A stretch of 64,000 bases of DNA from Chionoecetes opilio (GCA_016584305.1 JACEEZ010019052.1:24934-88933); one strand, 5' to 3'; positions 21,662-34,305 are shown, counted from the first letter of the stretch. Made by a program: numbers and translations. The notes: generated from the sequence alone by a model not told the origin.

Positions 21662-22416
21662 TGTTACGACGGCAGGCAGTGCCTTCATCAGGGTGACGTC
21701 ATTCGCGCCAAGGATTCCTATTGGCCGCGGCACGGTGGCCACTGGACGGTGATTGGCTGGCTGGTGGACGCCGTAACGAAGGAAGAAAGAAAAGAGGGGT
21801 GCCGCGCAGCACCCAAGAGGCAGTCATGTTAGAGACGTCTCTAGGGGAAGACGCGCGCGCGGGCTGCCGGCTGTGGCAGTCGCCGACGAAGGGGAACGGC
21901 GGGGCCAGTGGAGAGACGACTCCTGGCTCGTTGGGAGGCACGGGGGACTTCCTGGGAGAGGAATTGCCCCTGGACTGCGGCGCCTGCACGAGGCGGCCAG
22001 CTGTACTGTTCCTGTTGGTGTGCCGGTAAAAGCACTGTGGTAAGGCGACGTGACGTCTCTCGTGGTGCGTTGTGGCGCCTGACGAGGCGGCCACTGTGGT
22101 GTGCCTGTGGGTGGCATTGTGTTGTGGTTATGTAGCGTCTCCCTACGACGGCCGCATAGGTCGGGGGTTGTGGCGTGTGTTGTAGTGTCTAGTTGTAGAT
22201 TTGTAGTGAGTGACATTGAAACTTGTACTGTGTGTTACTTCAATATAACACCGTCAAAGGACCCCTTGTGTTTGCCTAAACCCTTCCCCCCTGAGTGTGT
22301 GAACAGATAGAGAAGGGGAACACAGCCTGGTAGGTTCTCAATTCCTAGCACGAACCCTGTTTACGTGCTACGCGTCCCGCCCTCTGTCTTATAAGCAGCC
22401 TGTCTGCTTCCCTGCA
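21662..22416 (+). repeat. 3' LTR, left piece (first about 755 bp)
   Basis: Follows the 5' LTR from TGTTACGACGG up to CCTGCA. The last four bases, TGCA (22413-22416), are duplicated at 33908-33911, where the missing 73 bp of the LTR resume. Confidence 0.88.
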
Positions 22417-22630
22417 CACAAAACAAAAGTTAGTCATGGTGACTAACTTAGCATACTCAAGCCGTGGGGTCTAAAACGAGTAACCCAAGTTAGTCACGCT
22501 GAGTAACAATGGTTAGTCATTTTTTGAGTAACTACATAGTAAATCCGAGTATGGTCTTAGTCTAAAAAAAATGACTAACCAGTTCGTCAAGTTCACCGTT
22601 TTGAGTATCCACATTAGTAAATTTGACTAA
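22417..22630. repeat. Sub-terminal repeat region of the TIR element
   Basis: GTTAGTCA or its complement TGACTAAC occurs at least five times and GAGTAAC three times in 215 bp. TGAGTAACA and TGACTAACTT recur in the last 70 bp of the element (33840-33907). Such words are the usual transposase-binding repeats of TIR elements; binding here is inferred. Confidence 0.65.
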
Positions 22631-23400
22631 GGGGGCCAAAAATGCACCTTTAAGGGGGGCCAAAAAAAAAATGCAAACCTTTAGGCCCGTGCACGTTTTT
22701 TTGCACCTTTTTAAATAGGTGCATACTTTTGCCACCTTTCTTGGTGTGGGTTGGGGGCACTTTTTGCCACCCATATAGGTGCAGCAAAAATGAACAACCT
22801 TTTAGGGGTGCAACTTTGGCAAAGCTTTACAAAAAGGTGCAAAACGATCAGTCCACATTAGTTTTTTTTGCCACCCTTTAAGGGTGCAAGGTTTTGCACC
22901 TTTAACATTAGGGTTGGCCAACCTTTTTTTTTGCACCTTTTGGAATTGTGGAATTTTGGGGTGCGGATTTTTTTGCACCCATATGGGTGCAAAACAATGC
23001 CAAACCCTTTTTAGGGGTTGCCAACCTTTTGCAACCTTATTAGGTGGCCACTCTTTGCCACCTTTTTTGGAGGGATTTGCCAAACTTTGGCACCCAATAT
23101 GGGTTTTGCACAACAAATACCCACCCTTTAAAAGGGTTGAAAACTTTGCCAACATTTTTTTAAAAGATGGCAAAATTGAAAAATGTACCCCAACTTTTTG
23201 CAAACCTTTAAAGGTGGCCAAAAGCCCTGGCCACCCACGCTCAAAAACTAACAGTTTTTTTTTAATTTGCCCCTTCTTGGAGGGGGGCCAAATAATTAAC
23301 ACCCCTTTGTACACTAGAGGGTGCAAAAATTATTATGCCACACTCCCAGAAGGTGCCAAAAACTCCACCGTCTTTGCACCCTCCAGGGGAATGCAATTAT
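22631..23400. repeat. Palindromic GTGCACC minisatellite, insertion-corrupted copy
   Basis: Corresponds to 9140-9760, but homopolymers are inflated and palindromes broken (for example GGTGGCCA in place of GGTGCA). The pattern looks like insertion-type read error, not mutation. Confidence 0.75.
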
Positions 23401-25020
23401 TAGTTAGCCCTTGTCCCCTTTATGGGATCCTTTAAAGGAAAGAAATTTCCCCGATATCAATTATTTTTTTTTATGGGCAAGTTTGGAAGTAAACTTTTTT
23501 ATCTATCGAAAATTTATAATTCATGCACATTTCCCCCCTCCTTCCTATAAAGAATCCCGATGAAACCAGAAATTTTGCATTTCTTTGAGGTGATGTTGTT
23601 GCCTGCAAGAGGGAACCATGTACACACACAAGCTGTCTCAGATGACCCAAAATCCAATTGGTTGAAGTGGGGCCTGCCCAATAAGTACTTTTTCCCCTTA
23701 AAAATTAAGCCAAGGATTCTTAATAAACCGCATTCAATGTTAAACATTGGTCTACTGTTACTTTGCCTTGTAAAGCGAAAAAATTTGCATTAAAGGAAAA
23801 AAATAACAGGATTGTAAGGTTTAAATAAGGATGTAATACATGATTCTAGAAATACATCTTTATTAAAGATGAAACAGCTTGGAGAAATTAGAAAAAAAAA
23901 TACAATGGTTTTTAGATAACCGTGTTAAACAATTTGTACAGGGTAGGAAATGACATGGAACCAAATCTACTTAGTTCCCGCGATTTGTCCCTTTCAACGC
24001 TAAAAGATCAGGGGGATGGAAAATATAATTTCCCCGAACTTTATCTTTTTGCCAACTTGAATTACAAATTTAAAAACGGTTGTTATTTATAATTTTTCCA
24101 TATCTTAACAGCAAAATCTATGAAAAAATTGAACAATGTGGAAAATGTTTTTCCATTATATATGATGACTTACTTGTTTTTCATGCCTAATGTAAATAAG
24201 ACAATCATCCATCTAAACATTGGAAAAAACGAACGCGACCAGTTGGGCCCAACCTAACCCTAATGCCAATTTATTGCAAACATAGCCGTGTGACCCTGAT
24301 TAAGGTTGTGATTTTATTTTAACGGGAAAATGGCCTAATTTTGTAAAATTATTGGACCTTGGCGTAAATATTGTAAAAATGCAGTATAAGTAGAAAATAG
24401 TTGTAAAACATTATCCCTACAGGTTATCCAAATAATACTGCAAACCTGTGTTTTCCTGTAATAAAGTGAAGACTTAAGTGCAAAACATCTTGTAGAGAAA
24501 AAGGAAAATATATAATTGAAGCTTCGTTTTTTACTCAAAAAAAACAGGGGGGGGGGGGGGGGCATTTAAAGTAGGAAAAAGGAGTAAACATAAAAAATCC
24601 CAATAAAAATATTTTTGTCCAAGGTGGACCCCATCCTATGGAAAAGCTGTTTTGAAATTGCTTTAATGTAATGTTTAGAAAGACTAAAAAACAAAAAAAA
24701 TTAACTGGTGGATAGTTTTAGCATTAAAAAAGCACCCCTCAACAACTGGGAAAAAATAACACCAAGATTTTTTTTTTTTTGTAAACCAGGAAAAAGATGA
24801 AAGCTTCATGAAAAGAAGCAGATACACAATAAAAGATAAAAACGCAGTGGCCCAGTTGGGAAATATGATGGCTAATTCCCACCATATCAAAATGACTGGG
24901 GCCGCTAGAAATTGCCCAGGCTAATTCCTATTTATACTGTTTTACCATAATGGCCAAGTTAAAGCTTTTAAAATATGGTAGTATGATTTTTATGCAGTGA
25001 TTATGCCCCCCTCCTAACCA

Positions 25021-25165
25021 TAATTTCCCCTACCCTTATATGTTGCCATGCCCCCTACCTGATACAATCTGTTTTGTACAATAACTAATATTACTATTAA
25101 ACAACCTGGCCTGTTAAACAAACCCGGTTGTGTAAAGCTAGGCCCATGCACATAAGGTAGGGAAA
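25021..25165. repeat. Long hairpin, corrupted second copy
   Basis: Counterpart of the 48-bp-arm hairpin at 11088-11208. Arm words CATGC/GCATG and TTGTGTAA...AGGTAGGG are still visible with extra bases. Confidence 0.6.
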
Positions 25166-25227
25166 ATGAAATGCCAGAAATGGGTATAAAATAAGACAAA
25201 CTAGAAGCCCGCCTATAAACTTACCAC

Positions 25228-28200
25228 CTTTGTGAATAGTATTGTACCTGTTTTTGCAGAGAATGACAAAAAAAATATAATATCTAGTTAATTATTTCAA
25301 TAGTTTTTTTTCTGTGAGAAAGACCTGAAAGATTAATTGTGGGCCCAAAAATAATGCTGAATTGTATGTTTGGATGCAAGTGAAATACTTAATTTGGAAG
25401 GCAATGTAATACTTTGAAGATGATGAGAGGTATAAAACAATTGGTTTCCAAAATAAAACAGAATGATAATGGAAGAGGAACCCCTGTACCACAAGGGAGC
25501 ATGGAAGGGTTAAGATAATAGAGAACCCACAACAAGGAAAGGAATGTCAAGCCTTCAGCTAAATGTTTGCGAGGTGCAGGCGGGGGAGGCAGTAAAAAAA
25601 ACAGGAAATGGAAAAACCGGACTCAGGAATAGCTAGAAACCTAAAATAACTCCTGCCCTGGTGGGGTTTTAAAGGAAACCTGTAAGATCAACCATAATTA
25701 AATTAGACACACCAAACCTAGCCCTTTTTGTTTTGGTTGTTTCCCTCCAGTTTTCAATCTCTTCCTTGTTTTTTCCCTCAGCCCTGAAAATGTTCATTGT
25801 TGGTAGATGTTTTGTTAAAAGAGCAATTTGAATTTTCCAAAATTTTTTACAGCTTTCAATGGTCCCTGTCCCAAGCCCTAGTTTCTCCCCATTAAAGAAC
25901 ATGAAAACTGGTTGTTTTTTGTTGTTGAAACCCAAATTTTAGCCGTCCCAATCCACAACTGCCCGTGTACTTGTGCCCCCTGGCAATGACATGTAATACC
26001 AATTAAATAAAAAAAAAAATGTTTAACTAGCCAATTAATGTACAACCAGAGCCCCAAGAATTGAAGGGTGTGGTGGCCTTAAAACAAACATAAAGGGTAA
26101 GCAAACGCACCTGGACTGGCAAGTCCCACCCAACAGTATGCAATTTAGCCCAAATTAAAAATGTGGAAAAGGAACAATTAAAACATAAAATTAGACAAAA
26201 ATATAATTATACTTTTTTTGTGAAACATTGGAGGCCCCCTAAAAACTCCCACAAATAGCCAATAGTAATCTAAAACTTTTATGCTGCTGTTCCACGAACA
26301 GAGCCCCCCCGTGTTGGGCTTCACCCATTTCGCCCCAAACCGTTGTGAAAAATTTGGTGGGCGGAACCGCAGCATACGGTGAGTGACACACCGGAAGCCC
26401 CTGGGGTACAGGAGGACGCTATAAGGAAACGGGTTGCTAAACCCGTTGTGGCGCCCTGTTCCGCCCGGGGACGGTGGAAACCCCAGTAAACCCATGCCGG
26501 TGGGATGACCCGGTCAAATAAGAACCCGTGACAAATAAAAAACAAAAAAATTGCGGCTGCCTTGCCATCATTTTTTGCTGATTCCTTCGCCGTGTTGGAA
26601 CGTTGTTGTTTTTCTATTTAGACGGGAAGGGGCCGCCCCCACTCAACCCGGCCCTCCCCCTGTGTGGGGAACAAGCAGCATTAACTTAACGGGTAAATTT
26701 AGAGTTTTGTGTGTCCCTTACTCACATACATTTATTATTTCGAATATCAACTGTTATTCTTATCCCTTTTGTTCCCATTAGTTTTTAGGGGTCCCCTTTT
26801 ACTCCTATACTATTACCGATGCCAGATTCCGTGCTTTTTTAAGTGGAAAAACCCCCAAGTCAGGAGGTTAGGAATAAAGTTTAATGAACCTTGCAGCAAA
26901 AATCAGGAAGGGGCCCACAAGCCTCCCCTTATTTTTTTTAAAAAAACTAAGGTTAACTCGCTACCTCCGCTCCAAAGGAATTTCCTAACCCATCAACCTG
27001 TCCTCTGACCTGGTGGAGGGACTTTTAAAAAAAAAATTATATATAAAATATATATAATATAATATAATTATATATAATATATATAATATATATATACATA
27101 TATATATATTTGCCAAACAGTTTAATTCAGTAGATATTCAGGTAATTGTCTTACTTCTTACCTTAACTTAACCTAGAACTAAAAAACAAAAATGGCAATT
27201 ATAATTAAGTCCCAGAACTGGACCACCCGGAATGGTTTTGTTGGTAAAAGATCCACCGGTTCCCCACTACCCCGCTTTGTAAACGGGCCGGAACCGTTAA
27301 ACACAATGAACAACACTGACGTCCCACAATAAAGTTTTGACCGAACGGCCGTACCCGCTGTACGGGCTTTTGTGCCCCGTAACAAAGTTAATCAAGTTCC
27401 ATCTCCTCCCGCTCGGGCGGTGTCCCGCCCTCGAGTGTAGTTGTAAACTGTGGCCCGGTTTTACCACAAATTACCACCCAAGCGGTGGTATGAATGGTGA
27501 ACGTCATTGTTGGGCGGTTGTAACGGCCAACGGCGGCCGTCGAAAAAGCGGGCTAGTGGGGGGACCGGCCTTAGCCTAACACCCCCCAAAAGGGTTCCCG
27601 CCCTACTTTAATCTTGACACACGTCCAGGTTAGGTTTACCGTTAGGTTCCCCCACTGGTTAGTTTTTTCCTTCCCAATAATGTTAACTTTTGTGTGGGAA
27701 TCACAATGAATGGTAATTTTCAGAGAAAAAATCCGATGGTTAGCTACAGGATCGAACAGTCCCCCCCCCAAGCGTCCCCTTTCGAACGCAAGGCGACCCC
27801 TTTCCCCAACTTGGTGGGAATAAGCGGGCCCCACTTGGCGTCCGGCTAGTTGGCTGGCCCAGCCCAATCCTGTGGACTATTTTACCCAAATACGTTAGGT
27901 TATATTTGTTAAGTTGTCCAGGAAGTGACTGGTAATTTACTACATATATGCCGCAGAAGAAAGAAACTACATATACACATTCGTTGTTATTTAAAGGTTT
28001 TTTTGCCAGTGAAAAGCCCCAGTTTTTCTGTCCTATAATATATGTGGTTTATATTGAGGCAGAACTGGCTTATTCACTGTCCAAACCCCAAATCAACAAC
28101 ATCAAAACCAGACAAAAAATATCACATTTTGTGTTTAGTTAATTTCTTTTAATATTCATATTATTCCAACAGACCACCCTGTTTTAGTTTCACTAACCGG

Positions 28201-31200
28201 TAAAAGAATTCCGCTTTTTATCAACGCTTCCTCCTTTTTTTCAGATGAACTACGTATATTTTTTTCTGAAGTAACATTTTCCCATATGGTTTTGAAAAAG
28301 AAATCTGCTGTTTAGTTTTGGTTACGATTCCGTTTTTTATCGCCCCCCGTGCCTATCTGGCCTTACTACCTTTTATGAAGGACAAATTCCCCTTTGTCAT
28401 ACAACGTCTTCTACTTAAACCTTCAAAACACCCTCATTGGCCAAGCTGTTCTTATTACTTCTTTCGATGAAAAAGTCCACGAAAAAAATAAATGAAATAA
28501 TAAAAAAATTAAATAGGTTGCAACTTCTTCCTCCTCGCCTGCCCACCGGTCGCCATTCAGCACCAGTCCGGTGAACGCTGCGGGCCCCAATCCCTCCCTC
28601 ACCCTGGAACACAGCCAGCCTGGGTGTGTTAGGTTTTATGGGTTTAGGGTTTAAGGTTAGGTTAGGTTTAGTTTAGTTTAAAATAAAACTAAAACTTAAA
28701 CCTTAACCCTACCCTCACCCCTTTTTTGAACCCAAATTATAAAACAGTTTAACCAAGAGGCTTTTTTGAAGGTTAAGTTTTAAAAGACATGTAACAAAAT
28801 GGACAAAAGAAATTAAGTCCTTTCATGAAGGGTAAGTTAAACGAAGGATAGGCAGGGTGGTTTTTGTACAAACCAAATTCCTTTAACTCACTACCCTAAA
28901 CCTGGGCAACTTTTAGGTATTTTTTTACACTAGGACCAGAAATGTTTTTCCCCAACACAAGTGGGACCATGGGTTAAATTGTTTAAAGCTTTTTTTTAGG
29001 ATTCCCCACAAAGAAAAAACTCTCAATACGCTTCTCCGTTCCGGTCGCAAATCAAATACTTTTGGAGATTATGGCCCAAGTGACAAAGAAGAGACAAAGT
29101 TGTTTTTTGGGGGGTTCGCCCTCATTTCTTCTTTCCCTCCTTTGTGGACCCCTGCAAATCGCACAACTCCAATTTTTTTCTTTGCCGACGGAACATTTTG
29201 TTAAAAAACGCGAATTTGTGCTTTAGGCAGGTTTAAACGTGGAGTTAGTTTAGATTGGTATTCAACCCCAGTAATTTTATTTAAGTACGAACTACCGTTA
29301 AAAGTTAATTCCTTTATCCTATATCTTTTTTTGAGTGGTGCTTTAATGAAATGATGGTCAACATTAAATCGTCCCGGAAATGCCTCATTTTTGGGCAGTT
29401 ATCCCCCTTTAATGTTAGGTTTAGGTTTAGGGAACTTCCCTAGAAATAAGGTAGTATCTCTAGGTTATTGGGTTTATTATGTTTGAATGTTTATTTTTTT
29501 CAGCCTATTCATATCCATACCATAGTGGTAAATACCGGATATATTTTTTACGTCCCATCTACATAATCTACTTCCACATACCAAAACTCGTTTTTCCCCC
29601 CCCTACCCCGCCCAAAAACCCCCGCGTCCCGATGGGTCCTCAGGTTTTTTTATTGGAGGGGGATAACTTTGCAAAAATGAAAAGGCAAATAGTCCGACAA
29701 TTTTTAAAATGTGAACCAACATTCTTCCCAACTCAAATACATAGGGCAAGACCATTTATAATCCTCGGTCTAAAACAAAAAAAAAAAAAAAAATTAAATG
29801 GTTTGAAAGTACCTAAATTTAAACCCGGTCCAGAAAATGTACGTTTAGTGTCTTACGTGAGTCTAAGGTTTTATGTTTTAAGATTTTTTCCCCCCCCTAT
29901 TTCCCCTATTCAAACTCTCTTTTTCTCTTTTCCCTGTAAAAACATCTTATATCGCCTTCCCGAAAGAGTAGTAATTTACGGACGGAAGTTTTTCCCTCCA
30001 GAATCCATTTAAAAAAGGTAACAAACCATAACATCCCTAATGATTGTGTAAGAAAAATTAATAGTCCCCTAGTGGTAAACCCCATTTACTGGGCCCCCAT
30101 TGATTACCTTAACCCCCCCCGGGGGAAAATGCCTCGATTGGACTCCCACACATACCCCCTTTTGTGTTGTTTTATTTTTTAGTTTATGGTAAATTTTCTA
30201 GCATTTGCCCCTTACTCCCTCCCCCTTCCCAAGGGGGAAGCCCCCCGACCCCCCCCAAATCCCCTTCCCGAAAACAAGTGTTGGGACTTATTTTTGGGGG
30301 GGGGGGGGGAGGGGAAAATGGCGGAGGCTTTTTTTCGGGGGGGGAGTAAGGGAAACAATTTTACTGTTGGGTTCGAAACAAGTACCGTAAATTTTGGAAG
30401 TTATGGTAAAGGGGAGTACCAAAATTCCCCTATATCTAAGGAAATGGTACCTAAGATCTAGAAAAATTTACCTAACCTGAGCTAGCTTTAACAACCTAAC
30501 CAATTAAATTTTTGTTTAGTTACACTACACCAAGAAATTCCCCCCCCCTTACACAATTGGGAAATGTGTTGTTTTCTGGTGTCACCCTCCAAATAGATTC
30601 CCTAAGAAATAATTCCCCCTCCCTCTCTATGAACTTCCCCGGTCGCAAATCACCTACTTTCGGTAGATATAAGACCTTTGTTATAAGAAGGGAGTGTAAA
30701 ATAATGAGATATGAAAAAATTACAACCTTAAACCTAACCCCACTTTAGACTCCACCTAATCTAATCTAACCCTAACCTAACCTTAAACCTATTCCCCACA
30801 CGTGTAACCCCTCCAACTAACAGGCCAAAATTCCTGCCCATTGAAAGAAGTTGGGTACCCCGCGGCAGGGAAAGAACAGAAGTGAAAGGAGGTCCCCACA
30901 AGAAAGGAAGAAGAGGTGTGGACCGGAACGGTAAAACACTTTGTCACCCTCTCAACCTCCCTATAAACAAACAATGTCCATATCCTCCAAAAGTAAAAAT
31001 GATTATGCGATGGAAAGTCCATAAGAGGAGAAAATTGTTTCCTAGAAATCGGTAAACATTTCTAGTGGGTTTGCCCATAACTCCGTCCCACCTTGTTCCC
31101 CCCCCCCAAACAAGTTTTTGGGAAACTGTGGGTAATGCAGGGTTGTTTTTCGAGTGGGGGGAACAAAATTAATGCCGTCAGAAAAACACTTAATTTAAAG

Positions 31201-33839
31201 GAGTTTTGTGTTTTAGGGGGGGGTTAAAAAATTCCTCTAGAATCTAGAGTATATTTCCCTTTTTATATCCCTACAGAAACTTTCCCTAACCCAAAAAAAT
31301 TAAACCTAACCCCTAGCCCAATATTAAACCCTAACCTAGCGTGGGACTTGGGAATCCCAACCCGATAAAACCCGTAACCTAACCCAAATCAAACCTCAGG
31401 CTACCCTAAGACCCAAATTCTAACCCACACAAAATCTAACTTCACCTAACCCAAAAATCAATTAAACCCTAAAACAAATTTTTAAACCTACACCCTCCTA
31501 AGCGGGGGTGGGTTGGGGGGGTTCCCGAAAATTTCCGGTTCATCCATTTAAATGTGGAGGTCGTCCACCCAGTTTCACACGTCTCTGGACTCCGGAAAAA
31601 GAAAATCCCAATTTAATTTTTCCCTAGATCCTAGGAAATTATTTTCCAACACGCCCTAACCTCCCCAAACAACTAATGTGGTTTGCGATGTTTTATTTGT
31701 AATCCCAGCCCAAAATGATCCCGCCATTCCCACAGTCCCCAAGCTGTGTTATGTGGGAGAGGGGGAAGTATGGGCAAACACTATAAATAATACCCCCGCA
31801 AGAATAGAAAATAGAATCCAATAAGTAATTAGAGACCACACTCCCCCAATTTGTGTAACGAATGTTCCGGTCCTAGTGTAAATGAAATAACCCACCTAAC
31901 TTTTCCTAACCTAACCACAATTGGGAACCTCCAAAACCGGGGAGGCTCGAAAAACCGCCCTCGAGGAGGGGGGGGGGGGGGTGGGTGGGGGGGGGGGGGG
32001 GGGGGTGGGGGGGGGGGGGGGGGGGGGGTGAGAAAAGAAGTAATGTAACCCCCCGGATATTCCTAAACCTAACCTCCTACGTTTTTTACAGGGAGGTTTT
32101 TCGTAGAAACAAAGTTGTTTTTTCGTACCCAGGTTTTTTGTTTAGTAGTTTTTTTTCGGTTAACACTGATTTTTGAAAGTTTTTTTTCGTAGAGTACCTG
32201 ATGTCGTTTTCGTAGCTACTGGTAGTCAAGTTCACCTCTGGAGCTAGTGTCCGGAACGACCTTATGGTTTTTGTCATATTAGAAATACGCAACTTTTTTA
32301 GAGGGGTGGTACGAAAATAACTTTTATGTAACGAACTGACTGCAAAAACCCCCTTCCTCCCCTCCATAATTCCCTCGACCCTCCCGGTAACCTAACAAAT
32401 TTTTACCACACACTTTAATAATTAACGGTTTTTTTAGAGGTATCCCAGAAAGGCACTTGTGAGGTTTTTCGTGGATAATTAAAAAACCCCCCCCCCACCT
32501 AATAGGGCAGGGGAAAGGACACTATGAATAATTTCCTGCACTTATAACCGACCTTTGGGTTGATCCCTGCCGAGGCGGGGCGATCTCCCCCCCCTCCACG
32601 GCAACACTCCCTGGCATCCGCCCCCAACATGTGCCCCTTCCTGAAGAAGACAGGTCCCAGCTGGGCCCCCCATGTCCTGTGTTAATAGCATCATAGACGT
32701 ACACCATCGAACCAGGGCTTTAATTGTGTTTCCCCCAATGGGATACTCGCAGCCACTATACAACCACCAACCATAAACCTTTGCACATGGTTTTTTCTGA
32801 ACTGAACCATACTTTTTTAGAAATGCCTTACAGAAAAAACCAATTTACTTTACTTACCAATACATACAACTGATCGTGGAATAGAAAAAGGTTTTCAAAC
32901 CTGGCAAGGGAAACGCGGGAGGGGGAAGGTGTAAAATAGCCCCAATGGAACTCCGAAGGGAGGCGAAGGGCGGCAGGATATCAAACCCAGGTCCCAGCAG
33001 CACCGTGTTTTGCCATGGAGTGCCACCGGTGGAGTCTGGCTGGCCCTCCGCCACTAATTATGCTGTCCTGGCTGTTTTTGTTTTTGTTTTAGGCTGCCGA
33101 GGATCCCTTGGGGAAACACTATGAGCCCCTGGTGATGTCCAAATGATGGGCTATCACAGGACCCGTGGCAGCTTCCCCTGTCACCTCCTCGGATCGCGGC
33201 AACTATTTCAAGTATTTTAACCCAAAGGCCAAACACAAGCGAACATTGAACCGTCTATGATGGCCCGCATACTCCTGCTCTTCACAACCTTTTATTTTTC
33301 TTTTGTCCACTCGACTTCCTTAATTAAATACTATACTTACTTTTCCCAAAGGCAACCCATTAGGAGAACATAAAAAATTATTTACCTTTAACCCGGTAAA
33401 ATTAATATCCTTTTTGCCTTGCTTCCCTGCACAGGGCCCACACCTGCTTTAGCCTGAATAAATGATGGAAATATTACCTCCTTCTCAGTATCCTCCCTAT
33501 CTTTCTTCTGCAGCCCAAATGTTTTTACCGAACCAATTCACATTTGCGCCAAATTATTTAATTTTTAAGCGTCGGTCCCCAGTTTTTCAGCTTCAAGTAA
33601 ATGTTGTAGGCTACCTTGGCCCACTATTTCCGGAGGAGAAAATGCCAAGCGTTGGCAATATGAAAATAAATGCTTTTCAAAGAACCGTCGTTTTTTAGAC
33701 CTTATAATATAAATTTTAATCTTTGGAGCATTAAGTGTTAATTGGTTACAGAATAAGTTGGTTTTTTTTCATTCCCAAAATATTTCAAAACCAAAGAGTA
33801 AATCTTTGATAAACAAAAGTAAGGATAGACTGTATACAC
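25228..33839. other. Right part of the TIR element: low-quality, no readable gene
   Basis: No reading frame here can be assigned to a family. Simple features are an AT microsatellite (27030-27112), a foldback of GGTTTAGG/CCTAAACC-type sequence (28635-28712), C- and G-runs (30290-30312) and TTAGG-like tracts (31270-31450). Excess homopolymers such as CCCCCC and TTTTTT run through it to about 33.4 kb. Sequence after that looks clean again. If a transposase exists it is likely hidden in this stretch; the frames at 25669-25935 (minus) and 29479-30012 (plus) are the most protein-like but match nothing I know. Confidence 0.5.
31966..32030 (+). repeat. Poly-G tract with single T interruptions
   Basis: About 65 bp of almost pure G, broken only by a few T. 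It could form G-quadruplexes if real, but it lies in the error-rich zone and may be a sequencing artefact. Confidence 0.8.
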
Positions 33840-33907
33840 GATACAGTGAGTAACACATTAATCACAGCTTTTTTGACGAAGGCTTTGACTAACTTACGTT
33901 TTATGTG

Positions 33908-33984
33908 TGCATCTCAAGAGAGCAGCCCGGAGCAGGTGTAGAGGAGCCTAGCTGAGGACAGCAAAAAGGGGGGCGTTCGTTGCA
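33908..33984 (+). repeat. 3' LTR, right piece (last 73 bp) with TGCA duplication
   Basis: TGCA (33908-33911) is the right target-site duplication of the TIR element. 33912-33984 then matches the LTR end at 20046-20118 (GAGGAGCCTAGCTGAGGACA, ending CGTTCGTTGCA). ATAT at 33985-33988 repeats the bases before the 5' LTR (19292-19295), closing the LTR element. Confidence 0.85.
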
Positions 33985-33988
33985 ATAT

Positions 33989-34139
33989 ACTTTCTATTAT
34001 TCAAAAATATGCTAAACACAGCGACATCAATTTAAAAAGTAAAAAAAAAATAAGAATAACATTATAACAAGTAGTACTAATTGTGAGAACCGTCCGTGAG
34101 TCAGGATGCGCTAATTGGCTTTGATTACGATGTGACCGA
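33989..34139. other. Unassigned AT-rich spacer
   Basis: No feature is recognised between the LTR element and the next RTE fragment. Confidence 0.5.
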
Positions 34140-34305
34140 AGCATGCTGTCCTGACTGCCGTGTAGCAATCAAGTACCATTCCTCCTGACTGGGAAAATGG
34201 GGCTGGTCGTCCCTAGCTGGAAAGGGAAAGGAGACCGTCAGGACTGCAACAATTACCGCGGTATTACATTGCTCAGCGTGCCAGGCAAGGTGCTTGCCCA
34301 TCTAT
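34140..34305 (+). mobile_element. RTE-like LINE fragment, RT N-terminal part
   Basis: Matches the copy 2 RTE from AVLTAV...TIPPDW (34144-34190) to PGKVLAHL (about 34275-34304), with a stop in place of the Trp of AVWQSG and frameshifts. It ends at the insertion point of the TIR element at 34306 and resumes at 36245. Confidence 0.8.

Larger units (their letters stand above)
22417..33907. mobile_element. 11.5-kb TIR DNA element inserted in the 3' LTR
   Basis: Defined by reconstructing the broken LTR. The element spans exactly the gap between the two LTR pieces and is flanked by a TGCA duplication (22413-22416 and 33908-33911). Its left end starts CACAAAACAAAAGTTAGTCA. The right end, read on the minus strand, starts CACATAAAACGTAAGTTAG; the two align over about 22 bp with a 2-base gap and two mismatches. 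GTTAGTCA/TGACTAAC and GAGTAAC words repeat near both ends. CACA termini, sub-terminal repeats and a 4-bp duplication would suit a CMC-type (CACTA/Chapaev-related) transposon, but no transposase can be read, so the superfamily is open. Most of the interior is of very poor sequence quality. Confidence 0.7.

Noticed and set aside
26178..26545. Overlapping antisense frames as possible transposase
   Set aside because: They lie in the error-rich zone, overlap each other in two frames and show no catalytic motif.
32980..33050. Possible tRNA-like B box on the minus strand
   Set aside because: Only a weak GGGTTTGATATCC match with no convincing A box, in low-quality sequence.
22417..33907. Polinton/Maverick or virus-derived element
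   Set aside because: The size is in range, but the inverted repeats are short, the duplication is 4 bp rather than 6, and no polymerase, integrase or capsid sequence can be read.
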